Positions 10,146 through 21,120 of a DNA stretch of 64,000 bases are shown here, piece by piece. A model generated the notes under the pieces. It was not told the origin of the DNA, searched no databases, and was given only the letters and a program-made list of their open reading frames with translations. Made by a program: the position numbers and the translations under genes. This stretch comes from Calliphora vicina (Eukaryota > Arthropoda > Insecta > Diptera > Calliphoridae): NCBI RefSeq assembly GCF_958450345.1, contig NC_088783.1, positions 21,641,701-21,705,700 of the forward strand. The letters run 5' to 3'. Within the stretch, counting starts at the first letter, position 1, and each line of letters starts with the position of its first letter.

Positions 10146-12643
10146 TATTTCATTAAAACTAAAGCAAGAATATTGAATTTTAATAATAAGAAAATGTACC
10201 TAATGTGCTTCTTTGGGAGAACTACAATTTTATAAAACTCTAGAAAAAATCATAAAAACTTAACATTTTTTATTACCTTTTTCACTTTAAAATTAATTTT
10301 TTTTCGCAAAAAAATAATATTAAAATTCATGAATATTTTAGTTTTCACAAAAAGTTAAATCGGTCCTAGGTGAATATGTTTGATATTAAAAGCTTAAGTC
10401 AAAAAGAATCCAAAAGTCCTGTTTTTTTACTCATATTTGTTCAAATGCAGTCACAGACAAGACAGGTATCACAAGAAAGTTAAAATATGTCAAAACACAT
10501 GAAATGAATTTTTCAAGCAGGTCCTGAAGTTTATGAATGGTTTTCTCCATTCTTCGAAATTCGTCCCATTTTAACGCGTATTTTTCGAAATCATAAACTT
10601 AACTTTAGTTCGAACAAGATATGGATAAACATAAAATGAACTTTAGAAAATAAGAAAATAATTAATGTATTCGAATATATTTTATAGAAAACCCACTTAA
10701 AATGTTTACATTTTAATAAAATTAGCACAATTGAAAAAGTACCAAAAAAAGTACTTTTTGAAAAAAATTATAATATCATAAAACTCTACCGTAAAACATA
10801 AAATTTCATTGAAAATTGAGAAAATGTATATTTAAGCTTATGAATTAAAGTACCAAAAAAGTACTTTTTTTGAAAAAGTCAAAATTTTATAAAACTATAG
10901 TTTTATAAATACGTACTATATTTAAAGACGCTCAAAAAAGGTATGTTTGATTCTTTGATCCAAATTACAAACAACAATAGTTGAAGCTAATTTTCATTCC
11001 AAATGAAAACATCGCCACCATTTTATGATCTTGCCCCATTTTATATATTTTTTTCAATTAGTTTCCATTTGTCCTCCACAAAATTTAATATGCCATATAG
11101 AAACAACATTTTATGACTCGTTTTCAATTAGACATTAATAAATATTTTTATCATAGACACTTAGCGCACTTGTTTGTTTCTTTTTTTAATTTTTCCTCTT
11201 TTTTATTATTTGCATAATTTTATGGCCACTGGATAATAAATCATCTCAATAAGCAGCCAGCCACATTATTTTGTATTTTGTAGCTGGCAATAATAAATAT
11301 ATGCGTTTCGTTACTCAAATAAGAATTATTAGTATTCTATTGTGTCCCAGACTAGTTCGAAAGCTATAAGAGTAGTACATAGAATATAAATAGAAGAGAT
11401 GCTATGTAAAAATATACGATATTAGATAATAAAATACAAACATACTTCATATGTATTCGTCATATAATAAACAAGAGTCAAGAGAGTCATAAATAATTTA
11501 TCATACATTTGTATGTACGTCATCATTATTATGATTATTAGGATCATTGTTATTATTGAAATTATTATTGATGTTGTTATTTGTTATCGTTATTCTTATT
11601 GTAAACGTAATCATCATAATGTATTAGTGGCTACTGAATTGTATTATTTATTTATTTTTTATTGTCACCGCCATTGTATGTAATTCCTTTACAATTTTTT
11701 TTTATCAGCGTCATAATCATCTTTATCATCCGAATCAATAATCGTAAAAAATTAAATGTTTATCATTTAATACAGGCGTAAGTAATAGACATGTGCAACG
11801 TAAATTTAGAAAAATAAGAGAAGGTCTTTTTTAGCTACAGCTGTGATCTGTTAAATTAAAGAAAACACCCAAATAGAATCTGAATTTGTGACTTATTTGA
11901 CAATTGAATATGTACTTAAAACAGTTTTTTTAAAGTAGTAAAAATTTTACTGTTTTAAAAAATATAAAAATTAACTAAAAATACACTTAAAAAAAATAAC
12001 AAATAATACTTTAAAAAAAAGTACTAACAATACTATTTACTATTTTAGGTACTAAAAATACTACTTTTTTAAGTACTTAAAATGGGTATATTTTTTATTT
12101 TCTGTACTCATTACCAGCGATTTACCAACGAATATGGGATAACTTTTTTTAATATAAATACGATAATTTCAATTACATTTTCTACATTAGATTTATAACA
12201 GAAGTAGATAATACAATCATTAATTCTGTGTAATAATCATAAATTTAAATATAATAATCTCATAGCCATATTAAGTATCAGAGAAACAGAATTTATTATC
12301 ACTTTTAATCAATAATAAAATAAAGCAAAATATAAAAAAACAATAAAAAAACCTAAAACACGTGCCTGGAAATCCATTCAAACATATGCATTTATTTAAA
12401 AATAATGTACTTCAATTCATTCGTTTTGAAGAGCTGTAGGCGGGTGTTTAAGAATCATATTTCAAGTTTCATATTTAAGAGTATTTTTACTGCTATAAAT
12501 ACTTCATATGAATGTATATGCAAGCAAGCAATGGTGTACTTACATACGTACAAACCCTGCAGTTTTAAAGGTATCAGGAGTCAACTACTTCAACACAATT
12601 TTTTTCTTCTTGAGTAGTTTTCTAGTATTTTTAGTTATTTAAA
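10146..12643. other. Spacer between the inverted arrays
   Basis: It holds the first copy of a 122-bp direct repeat (10453-10574), a few AAAGTACC motifs at 10735-10870, ATT-triplet-rich simple sequence near 11520-11760 and a small array-A fragment at 11937-12085. No gene, RNA or transposon terminus was recognised elsewhere; the 70-codon frame at 12405 has no supporting feature. Confidence 0.55.
10453..10574 (+). repeat. Direct repeat copy 1 (partner 12644-12771)
   Basis: Both copies begin ACAGACAAGACAGGTATCAC and share ATATGTCAAAACACATGAAA, GGTCCTGAAGTTTATGAA and TTCTCCATTCTTCGAAATTC, at about 90% identity. They lie about 2.2 kb apart in the same orientation. In copy 1 the sequence runs on through TTTTAACGCG, whereas copy 2 breaks exactly at TTAA. 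Confidence 0.85.
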
Positions 12644-12771
12644 ACAGACAAGACAGGTATCACGAGAAAGTCTTTTTAAAAATATGTCAAAACACATGAA
12701 AGGAATTTTTCAAGAAGGTCCTGAAGTTTATGAAAGGTTTTCTCCATTCTTCGAAATTCGTCCTATTTTAA
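12644..12771 (+). repeat. Direct repeat copy 2 (partner 10453-10574)
   Basis: It is the partner of 10453-10574. It ends at TTAA (12768-12771), followed by CCCTCTAACCGGCAAG, a piggyBac-type terminus; beyond this point homology to copy 1 stops. Confidence 0.85.
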
Positions 12772-12790
12772 CCCTCTAACCGGCAAGTTT
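12772..12790 (+). mobile_element. Left terminus of a piggyBac-type element
   Basis: CCCTCTAACCGGCAAG directly follows TTAA. It matches the first bases of the complete MITE at 26801-27037 (CCCTCTAGCCGGCAAG). No right end is seen before array B begins, so the element is truncated or replaced by the array. Confidence 0.65.
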
Positions 12791-14663
12791 TTAGTATTTT
12801 AGGTACATTTTTAGAATTTTTTTTTTAAAGTAGTATTTTAAGCACTTTTTTTAAAAAAGTAGTATTTTTAGTACTTTTTTTTAAAAAGTAGTATGTATTT
12901 TTAATACTTTTAAAAAAAAAGTAGTTTTTTAGTACTCTTTTTTAAAAAATTAGTATTTTTAGTACTTATTTTAAAAATAGTAGTATTTTTTGTACTTTTT
13001 TAAAAAAAATTGTATTTTTAGTACCTTTTTAAAACAGTAGTATTTTAAGTACTTTTTTAAAAAAGTGGTATTTTTAGTACCTTTTTAAAAAAGTAGTATT
13101 TTCAGTACTTTTTTGGAAAAGTAATATTTTTAGTACTTTCTTGGAAAATAGTAAATTTTTTTAAAAAAAAGTAGTATTTTAGTGCTTTTTTAAAAAAAAA
13201 AGCAGTATTTTTAGTACTTTAAAAAAAAATAGTAGTTTAAGTACTTTTCTTTTAAAAAAAAGTAGTATCTAGTACATTTTTTTTAAAAGTAGTATTTTTA
13301 GTACCTTTTTAAAAAAGTAGTATTTTTTTAAAGTAGTATTTTTAGTACTTTTTTAAAAAAAAGTAGTATTTTTAGTACTTTTTTTTAAAAAAAAGTAGTA
13401 TTTTTAGTACTTTTTTTTAAAAAAGTAGAATTTTTGGTACTTTTTTTTTAAAAAAGTAGTATTTTTAGTACTTTTTTAAAAAAAGTAGTATTTTTAGTAC
13501 TTTTTAAAAAAAAAGTAGTATTTTTTCAGTACTTTTTTTAAAAAAGTAGTATTTTTAGTACTTTTTTAAAAAAGTAGTATTTTTAGTAATTTTTTAAAAA
13601 GGTAGTATTTTTAGAAAAAATTTTTTTAAAAAAAGTAGTATTTTTATTTTCTTATTTTTTATTTTTAGTACTTTTCCGGAAAAGTAATATTTTTAGTAAT
13701 TTTTTAAAAAAGTGGTATTTTTAGTACTTTTTTGTAAAAGTAATATTTTTAGTACTTTTTAAAAAAGTAATATTTTTAGTACTTTTTTTAAAAAAGTATT
13801 ATTTTTTTAGTACATATTTTTTTTAAAAAAAGTAATATTTTTAGTACTTTTTTTTAAAAAAGTAGTATTTTTAGTACTTTTTTAAAAAAAGTAGTATTTC
13901 ATACTTTTTTAAAAAAAGTAGTTTTTTTTAAAAAAGCAGTATTTATAGTACTTTTTAAAAAAAAAGTAGTATTTTTAGTACTTTTTTTTTAAAAAGTAGT
14001 ATTTTTAGTACTTTTTTTTTAAAAAAAGTAGTATTTTTAGTACTTTTTAAAAAAAAAGTAGTATTTTTTCAGTACTTTTTATAAAAAAGTAGTATTTTTA
14101 GTAATTTTTTAAAAAAGTAGTATTTTTAGTAATTTTTTAAAAAGGTAGTATTTTTAGAAAAAAATTTTTTAAAAAAAGTAGTATTTTTATTTTCTTATTT
14201 TTTATTTTTTTTAGTACTTTTTTTTATTTTTAGTACTTTTTCGGAAAAGTAATATTTTTAGTAATTTTTTAAAAAAGTGGTATTTTTAGTACTTTTTTGT
14301 AAAAGTAATATTTTTAGTACTTTTTAAAAAAGTAGTATTTTTAGTACTTTTTTAAAAAAAGTATTATTTTTTTAGTACATACTTTTTTTTAAAAAAGTAA
14401 AATTTTTAGTACTTTTTTTAAAAAAGTAGTATTTTTAGTACTTTTTTAAAACAAAGTAGTATTTCATACTTTTTTAAAAAAAGTAGTATTTTTAGTAGTT
14501 TTTTTTTTAAAAAAGCAGTATTTATAGTCCTTTTTTAAAAAAAATATTTGTAATACTTTTTTAAAAAAGTAGTATTTTTTGTATTTTCTAAAAGAAGTAT
14601 ATATTTTATTACTTTTTTAAAGTAGTATTGTTAGTACATTTAAAAAAAACAGTTGCATTTTTA
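12791..14663 (-). repeat. AT-rich tandem array B, reverse complement of array A
   Basis: The unit reads AGTACTTTTTTAAAAAAGTA followed by GTATTTTT, the reverse complement of the array A unit, over about 1.9 kb. The unit is about 27-30 bp with variable A/T runs. A higher-order duplication of about 545-565 bp is visible: landmarks at 13601, 13676 and 13811 recur at 14144, 14240 and 14376. Confidence 0.92.
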
Positions 14664-14665
14664 GT

Positions 14666-14757
14666 GTGCCCCGACATTAGACGATATTGCGCTGGTCTCT
14701 CAATCTGAGTATTGCGGGTTCGAATCCCGTCAGAGACTATGGGTTTATCTGTAGACA
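14666..14757 (+). ncRNA. tRNA-like fragment (T arm with perfect B box), probably SINE or tRNA pseudogene
   Basis: GCGGG-TTCGAAT-CCCGT at 14714-14730 folds into a 5-bp T stem (one G-T pair) with a 7-base loop and contains the polymerase III B box GGTTCGAATCC. CAGAGAC follows, and GTCTCT at 14695-14700 could pair with it. A proper D arm, A box and anticodon arm are not found at the expected distances, so this is not a functional tRNA. It interrupts array B together with the MITE that follows. Confidence 0.55.
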
Positions 14758-14758
14758 T

Positions 14759-15035
14759 TAGGGTTCCTACACGGGAAAATTTTCCCGGTAATTTTTTTTG
14801 TAAATTTTCGGGAAATATTTGTCGGGAATACCGATCAAATTCCACTATTAAATTAGAAACCCTTGAAAAGGTTGGACCAACAATTAAAGAACAAATATAG
14901 TTATTTTATATTCCTTTTAAAATGCTGGTAAAAACCTAAAAATAATTTATTCGAAAAAGAATTCCCGGGAATGCAAATATTATTTAATTTCCTCCCTCCC
15001 GGGATAGGAAAAAGTTCAGGAAATTAAGAACCCTA
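14759..15035. mobile_element. hAT-like MITE with TAGGGTT termini, 277 bp
   Basis: It starts TAGGGTTCCTACACGGGAAA and ends TTAAGAACCCTA, with palindromic CCGGGA/TCCCGG blocks near both ends. The same terminal style occurs at 42724-42806 (fragment) and 58382-59401. No clear target duplication is visible here. The hAT assignment rests on the other copy and is tentative. Confidence 0.6.
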
Positions 15036-15057
15036 AAAAATCCTTCTTTCATTATTT

Positions 15058-15115
15058 TTGTTAAAGTAGTATTATTAGTACCTTATTAAAAACCGAGTAT
15101 TTTGACTACATTTTT
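15058..15115 (-). repeat. Tail of array B after the insertions
   Basis: GTTAAAGTAGTATTATTAGTACC and following bases continue the array B unit in the same orientation, showing that the tRNA-like fragment and MITE interrupted a once continuous array. Confidence 0.65.
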
Positions 15116-16520
15116 AAATGGCCATTCATAATTCAATATTAGCTTTAGTTTGTGTTTATATAGGCTCAAAATTTCATATTTTTTAATACTTAGATGCGTG
15201 TAAAATACCTAAAGTAAAACTGTAAGGTTTCTTTTTTCAGATATCCCTTGTTCGAGGTCATGTTTTTGGTTCAATATCCTGTCTTCAAAAGAAAAGAAGT
15301 TTTAGAAAAATATATTGAAACATAAGCATTACTAGACACCAATAAAGACTATTGACTAGATAAGCGATAAAAAAGTTATATACATTTGTAATTGGCGATT
15401 TAATCGCATTCTTATATACACATTTAACTTCAGACCTCGATAAAAGCTAAATCAACATCCTCAGAATTTGTATGGATATGGATGTTTACCAAGTGTCTTG
15501 TAGATAAATGTTGTTTCCTCTCAATAATAATCTTACTTCGTTGTTCAATATTTAACAACAATTTTATATTTTCCCCCAAAAGTTACTTAAGGAGAAACTA
15601 AAAGAATATACATGTACTGTAGATGTCTTAATTACTGCTCATTAAAATGTTGAAATTGTTTACTTAACTTTTAAGCATCTAAAATCCTTTGAAATATAAT
15701 CATGCTAAAACCCCCTCAAAGTATTGAAATATTTCCCACAATTATTGTAATATTATATTACAATTTCGTTATTTACGCCTTTTTGTGGAAATCATTTCTT
15801 ATCTGAACATTCCTAGTTAACATTCTTGTTGACATGACTTAATGTACCTTTAAAAAGGGAAATGGAAAGTAAGAAAACAAATCAAAAAATCAATAACAGG
15901 CTTTTGCTTTCGGCTTGCAGACAAAAAAGGTTTACAAAATAGACCCCCAAGAAACTTTTCCGCACCCCCTGTAAATATGTTATGCAAATACTTTCAATTT
16001 CTTGGAATTTTATAAATATTTCTTTGTATGTTTTAAATTCTCTTACCCTTGTACTTTGTTTTATAAATTTCTTACTAAAAAACTTTGTTTTTTTTTTTCA
16101 TGTAGTGAGTTTTTGAAACTTCATTTCCCTGTCATTTATTTTAATTTTGATTTATTGTCATTTTTGTAGCGTAATTTTTTTGTTGTTATAACATATTTCT
16201 GTTGTTCCGGTGTGCTTTATTTGTTTTTTGTGTTTTATTTGGAAACAAATAAATAAATGAACAAACAAATGAAATACAGTGGTACTGTATAATGCAGTTT
16301 TTCTGGCAAAAAAATTTTCCCTTTTTCTGCCCTTTTTTCATAAAAAGCTTATTTGAAAAGATCCAAACGTTAAACCTGGGAATAAATATTTTAAAATTGT
16401 ACAATTTGGTCGAAAATATAATTTAATTAAAAAATTTATATAATTTGCAAACACTTTCTTAAAATGCTCATATATTATTGGAGAGTTCCCTTAAAAACTT
16501 TTAAAATGTCATTTTGAAGG
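15116..16520. other. AT-rich stretch without recognised feature
   Basis: No gene, element terminus or tandem repeat was recognised. A short TACAGTGGTACTGTA palindrome lies at 16275-16289. Confidence 0.6.
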
Positions 16521-16527
16521 GTACATA

Positions 16528-17225
16528 TGTGTCATTTATTCTCACTTAGTTATTGAACATTATAGTGTAAACAACAAAGTTTTTTTTGCTTCGAAAATGT
16601 CGAATTGTTATATGTGGGAAGTTTTGCTTCCACTTCTTTAATTTGAATAAAATTGCCGCTGAATCACACCGATTGTCCATCAAAGCTTATGGTGAATGTG
16701 TTCCATCGGTTTCAATGTTCGCTCCAGCAGTGGTGATTTTGAGAAGACAAAGATCACCCAGACCAGCCAAACAAGTTTGAAGACCAAGAATTGGAAGCAT
16801 TACTCCATGAAGATTGTTGTCAAACTCATTACGAGCTTGCAAAATCATTGGGAGTAACTCAAGCAGCAATTTCAAAACGTTTGCAAGCAGCAAGATTCCT
16901 CCAAAGCAGGGAAATTGGGTACATTACGAATTGAAGATGAGACTTTGAAAGACGATTTTGGATGTCCAAAAATGTGCTTGAACGCTATAAAAAAATCATC
17001 TTTGCACCGAATCATGGATCCATTACGATAAGCCGAATCGACACCAAAGCCAAATACCCATGGTCTATTCCGAAAACAAGTGATTTTTTTGAAGCGAACA
17101 TTTGCAAAAAACGCCCAGAATATGCGACCAATCATGCTACCGTAATATTCCATAATGACAAAGCTCGTACACATGTTGCAATTCTGTTAAAAACTATTTA
17201 AAAAGAAGTGGTTGGAAGTGGTTGG
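16528..17225 (+). pseudogene. Decayed mariner transposase gene, 3' truncated
   Basis: The leader CACTTAGTTATTGAACATTA matches the copy at 3816. A relic start near 16596 reads MSNCYMWEVLLPLL. Pieces in different frames follow: TKNWKHYSMK, then LQNHWE (helix-turn-helix region), QQFQNVCKQQDSSKAG, ESTPKPNTHGLF (the counterpart of the catalytic region after DEKW), and VIFHNDKARTHVAILLKTI at about 17140-17200, in which the mariner motif HDNARPH is degraded. It stops near 17225 at SGW and the last third is missing. Many frameshifts. Confidence 0.88.
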
Positions 17226-17248
17226 AAAGGTAGTCAATGTGAATTATA

Positions 17249-17894
17249 CCGCGTGAATCCCAAAAAACTGTCGACATGAGTTTATTGGCGGACAAACCCA
17301 CCTTGGCCTTCTTTGGCGCCGATTCGCCCCGAGAAACTCCCCGTTTTGACCGCTGCACAGTGGTATAGAAAAAAAATAGATGTAAATAAATATGTAACTT
17401 TTAAACGGTAACTCCGATTTGAATAAAATTTTACATGCACAAAGAGGAAGTGTTGTCGAGTTTAAGATTTGAACCTGGACCTCATGGGCCTTCCAGGGGC
17501 GCGACCAAGGGTCCTCAAAGTAGGACACCTCGGGTAAGTTACATTTTTAAAACGATCCTATTTCATCGTTTGTGTTCCAACGGATACGAAACGCCAAACA
17601 CTCCTGCGAAGTTGTCACACATTTGTGGTCGATTGTGATCAAAGGTGGCCTCCAATTGCGGAAAGCTTTACCCTAGTGAGATGCCTATAGTTTCCACAAT
17701 CTATCCGACTTTCAATCTCCTATCGGTCAACACCATGACATTTTTTCAATTGTTTTGGATGCAGTGTCCTCAATTGGGCGTGCAGAACGTTTGGCAATGG
17801 TAAACCATAGTATTTATCAAGCTTGGCCTTGGTTTGAGTATGTTAAATGAGCAAACAAAATTCACTTTTTTCATTTTCTCCTTAAGTCACGCGG
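17249..17894. mobile_element. TIR element with CCGCGTGA termini and TA flanks
   Basis: It starts CCGCGTGAATCCC and ends TTAAGTCACGCGG, flanked by TA (17247-17248 and 17895-17896). The interior is unusually GC-rich for this window and holds the dispersed repeat 17345-17585. Short frames such as MSLLADKPTLAFFGADSPRE and AERLAMVNHSIYQAWPWFEY may be transposase debris, but I cannot place them in a family. It follows the truncated mariner directly. Confidence 0.5.
17345..17585 (-). repeat. Dispersed repeat, inverted copy of 1290-1515, with CACAGTGG terminus
   Basis: The reverse complement matches 1290-1515 over GGATCGTTTTAAAAAT, GGACCCTTGGTCGCGCCCCT and ATTCAAATCGGA. The outer end reads CACAGTGGTATAGAAAAAAA. 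CACAGTG also begins Transib-type termini, but no 5-bp target duplication was established. Confidence 0.6.
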
Positions 17895-18118
17895 TAGTCT
17901 GCCATTAATGCCTGTCAAACACAAACTAAATGACATAACAGACAGATGCCTCTTGACAGGAGCAGTGTTGCCATTTCAGTTAAGAGGGAAATTAAAAAAG
18001 TCAAGGACTTATTGACCCGTCCTCGTAATAGTACAATATTTCATACAATATTATAAGACTTCACACGATTATTTTGGCCTGCCATCCACAATATTGATCA
18101 TTTATAGAGGAACTTTAA

Positions 18119-18340
18119 CCCTCCGTTAGTGGCAATCATTTTCAATTGAGACTAGTCGCAATGTATCAAATTGTTATCAATAAAGAAAACGCCGCATTTA
18201 AATTAATCTCTTCACGATTTATTTCGTGAACATAAAAACAATATTTAATTCAAAGTATTTAAAATGTAGGGTGTTTAAAAAAATTTACATTAAAATTTTT
18301 GTTGCCTTTATCAACCAGATCAGTTGCGACTAACGGAGGA
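18119..18340. mobile_element. piggyBac-type MITE, 222 bp, with TTAA target duplication
   Basis: TTAA at 18115-18118 and 18341-18344 flank termini CCCTCCGTTAGTGGCAA and TTGCGACTAACGGAGGA. The TTAA duplication and CCCT start are diagnostic of the piggyBac superfamily. The interior is non-coding. Confidence 0.82.
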
Positions 18341-18344
18341 TTAA

Positions 18345-19515
18345 AGAAATAGAAAATGGAATTTTAAGCTATTAAAGGGCTCAGAATAAAGTTTAGCCAT
18401 TTGCTAGCATTTTATTAAGTTAGGTCCCACTGTAAAACGTACACAAGTTCCTTAATGTCTCACAAATAAATAAAATAGAAAAACAAATGGCAAAAAACAA
18501 AACAACTGTAAAACAAAACAACAAAACGAAATGGGGAAAAAAATTCCCAGAGGCATTTCTAAAGAAAGAGAGAGAGCATGTTGTTGTGTTGTTTATTTAA
18601 ATGAATAAATAATAAATGATTGAGGGAACTGAGAGTCCTTGTGACGATTTCAAAATAAGAGACAAACAATTCAAGTAAATCATCAAATTAAAAAAGGGGT
18701 TAGGATTTTGGTTTTATTATTAAATATTTTATTCAAGCTTATAACGGAAATTATTGTTATAATGTGTTATTATAATTTATAGCTAAACTGTCACTTTCTC
18801 TCTTTCATTTCATTTCACTTACAAACTCACTCTCATTAAAATGCTAAAAAATAAAACATATGTAAATAGAAATGCTTAAGTGGCTGTAGGTATAAACACA
18901 AGTCTGATTTTTTCCCATAAATCATCATTCTAAGCACGTTCCTAGGAACATTCCAGCAGTCTGCCATTTATTTAAATTTGCCAAGGAATGAGTGTAAAAT
19001 TATGTGTTAGTTTTCTTTTATGGTGAAAGTAAATACCATTTTTACTCACTTGATTTGCATAATTTTCTTTACGAGTTTTTTTACCTCCTTTAACTTTTTT
19101 GTTTTTCATTATGTCTAAAGATTTCTTAAACTTTCTATTGTGCGTAAAAGTATGTATGTATGTGATGTGTCTGCTGGTGTGTTTTCATTCTAGGGCTTTA
19201 TTTTGGTGTGTGTTTAACGCTAGTAAATTGATTTATGGCCCCAATGATGATAGTCTTTGTGTTGGAGCGTATAAAAGTGTATGTAAATTGGTGGGTGTGT
19301 TTTTGTTTGAGATAATACCCATATCATGATTTCATGATCAATTGTTACATTTCAAAATATATTAAATGAAAGCCTTAATAATATAATAGAATACTACACC
19401 ATTTCCTATTGTTTTTCAGAAATTTCTAATTTTATTTCTGAAATTTCCAGTTGATTTAATTTCCATTTGTATTTCAGAATTTTCTTTTTGAAGTTCAGAG
19501 CATACAGAAATATAA
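18345..19515. other. AT-rich stretch without recognised feature
   Basis: It contains A-rich tracts near 18470-18545 and a short AGAGAGAG run at about 18568. An open frame at 19099-19329 has no recognisable domain. No RNA or element termini were seen. Confidence 0.55.
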
Positions 19516-19518
19516 GTA

Positions 19519-19575
19519 GAGCGGAAACTATGCTGTTGAAGACCTAACTCAGTTGTCAAAAACCTAAGTGGTAAG
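19519..19575 (+). repeat. Fragment of the 52-kb foldback family
   Basis: AGAGCGGAAACTATGCTGTT then GACCTAACTCAGTTGTCAAA and AACCTAAGTGG match the arms at 52088-52130 almost exactly. Only one arm is present. Confidence 0.7.
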
Positions 19576-20929
19576 TATGTATGTCTGTTTATTTTGAGTA
19601 ATGTTTTTTTCTTGTTTTCTATGGTTCATAGATTTTCAAATGTCTTTCAGAATTTTCTATTTGTAATACAATTAACCATTTCTTAAATTCAATTGGAAAT
19701 TATTTTTAAGAACCAAAATGTTTGCAAAGTGTAACAAAAATTTTTTAAATTTTCTCTGAGTAAAATATAAAATTTGTTTCTATTGTTTAAAATTTTGTTC
19801 ATTTATTGTATAATTGGTTTAGTAGTTGTCAACAATAAAGTGTCCTTTTGTCTGCAAATAAAACTGTAGGCCTTTTATTGGCAACACAATGAATTTGTAA
19901 ATAAATAGTTCAAACAATAATAACTTAAATATGTAGGTATATAAATTAGGTTTGCCCCTAAAACAGATATTGATGTTCCATACTAAAATTAAAGTTTAAT
20001 TCATTCCAAGATACCGGTTCGCAAAATGTTTGTTTTGGATTACAGTAACCATAATATTTTTAATAAACTTGTAAAAATGTTTAAATGGTTACGGTAAACA
20101 TGTACAATTTGGACCTAGCACCACGCGATGGCAACTGTTGTGTTATTTAGGAAAAAAAGAATTTTCGGGTCGGTTTGGAATAAAAATGATTCTTTAAAGT
20201 CATAATTTTCTAAAATGTTTGTTACTTTTTTATTGTTTTTATAGTTTATATATAGATTTTTTCCCGATACCGCAAATTTCATAGATTCGATAAAGGTTGA
20301 TATATTGATAAAAAACAAATATTTCCGTTTTTTGAATAAAAAAAAAATAAAAATTTGACAACCGCGAAAAATAATTAAATAACTTTCAATGGTCTATTCG
20401 ACTATGCTAGGGCCATTTTGATATTTGCAAAAAATGTAAAAAAAAGTTATAGCTCTAATGTACAACTATATTTTTCCTCTGGGTATTGTATTAGATAACT
20501 TACGAAAAAATGATGAAAAACTGATTTTCCAGTTTCCTACTCAAGGAAAACTAAAAATACCGCTTTCCATTATTGATCATGTATCCTGCATTGAGCTTAA
20601 ATACTTTGCGTTATTCGAACATTTAGATGCTAAAAATGCAAAACAAAGAATACAATTTCCTCTATACAATTCTTACTAACTTCAAATCGATATATCTCGA
20701 TTCCTAGTCCTGACGCAGCGAAACGCCGATACAACTTTTCCGGTGGGCAGATACCCCGCCGATACAATTATGAATTTTCAAGTCATTTTCTGAGGGTGAC
20801 CCGATGTTGCCCGATTTTCGCTGTTATTTGCAGTATAATTTCTGAGTACTTAGAACTAATTTATGCAAAATTTTATAAGGATTGCCACATTATTAACATA
20901 TTTATGACTGCTCAAACAGTATTCCATGG
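19576..20929. other. Mostly AT-rich DNA; a GC-richer patch at 20690-20830
   Basis: The patch 20690-20830 (GACGCAGCGAAACGCCGATA, GGTGGGCAGATACCCCGCCG) stands out in composition but shows no open frame or known motif. GGATTACAGTAACCATAATA near 20036 resembles the arms of the hairpin at 41058. Nothing else was recognised. Confidence 0.45.
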
Positions 20930-21120
20930 GTATTTTGTATTGGGCTAGGTGAAGTCATGGACCGATACTGCATATTTTCAATACTAAACAAACCTTATAC
21001 ACAGAGTATTTGTGGGAAATTTCAGCCAGCTAGCTACTTGCACTTGGGGCCTATCATGTTTTCAACAGACAGACTGACGGACATAGCTAGATCGTCTTAG
21101 AATTTTTGAGTACCCAGAAA
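20930..21120 (-). repeat. Possible Helentron-like fragment, minus orientation
   Basis: On the minus strand the order is AAATTCTAAGACGATCTAGC, then GTCCGTCAGTCTGTCTGTTG, as in the conserved interior of DINE-1-like elements. Neither the terminal hairpin nor the start is recognisable, so this is a fragment at best. Confidence 0.4.

Noticed and set aside
14609..14845. Minus-strand frame containing SDGIRTRNTQ
   Set aside because: This peptide is the antisense translation of the tRNA-like T arm, a common false protein.
17244..17528. 94-codon minus-strand frame in the GC-richer region
   Set aside because: It crosses the boundary of the dispersed repeat 17345-17585 and shows no consistent protein signal.
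20690..20830. GC-rich patch as a possible exon
   Set aside because: No open frame with splice sites or domain was found on either strand.
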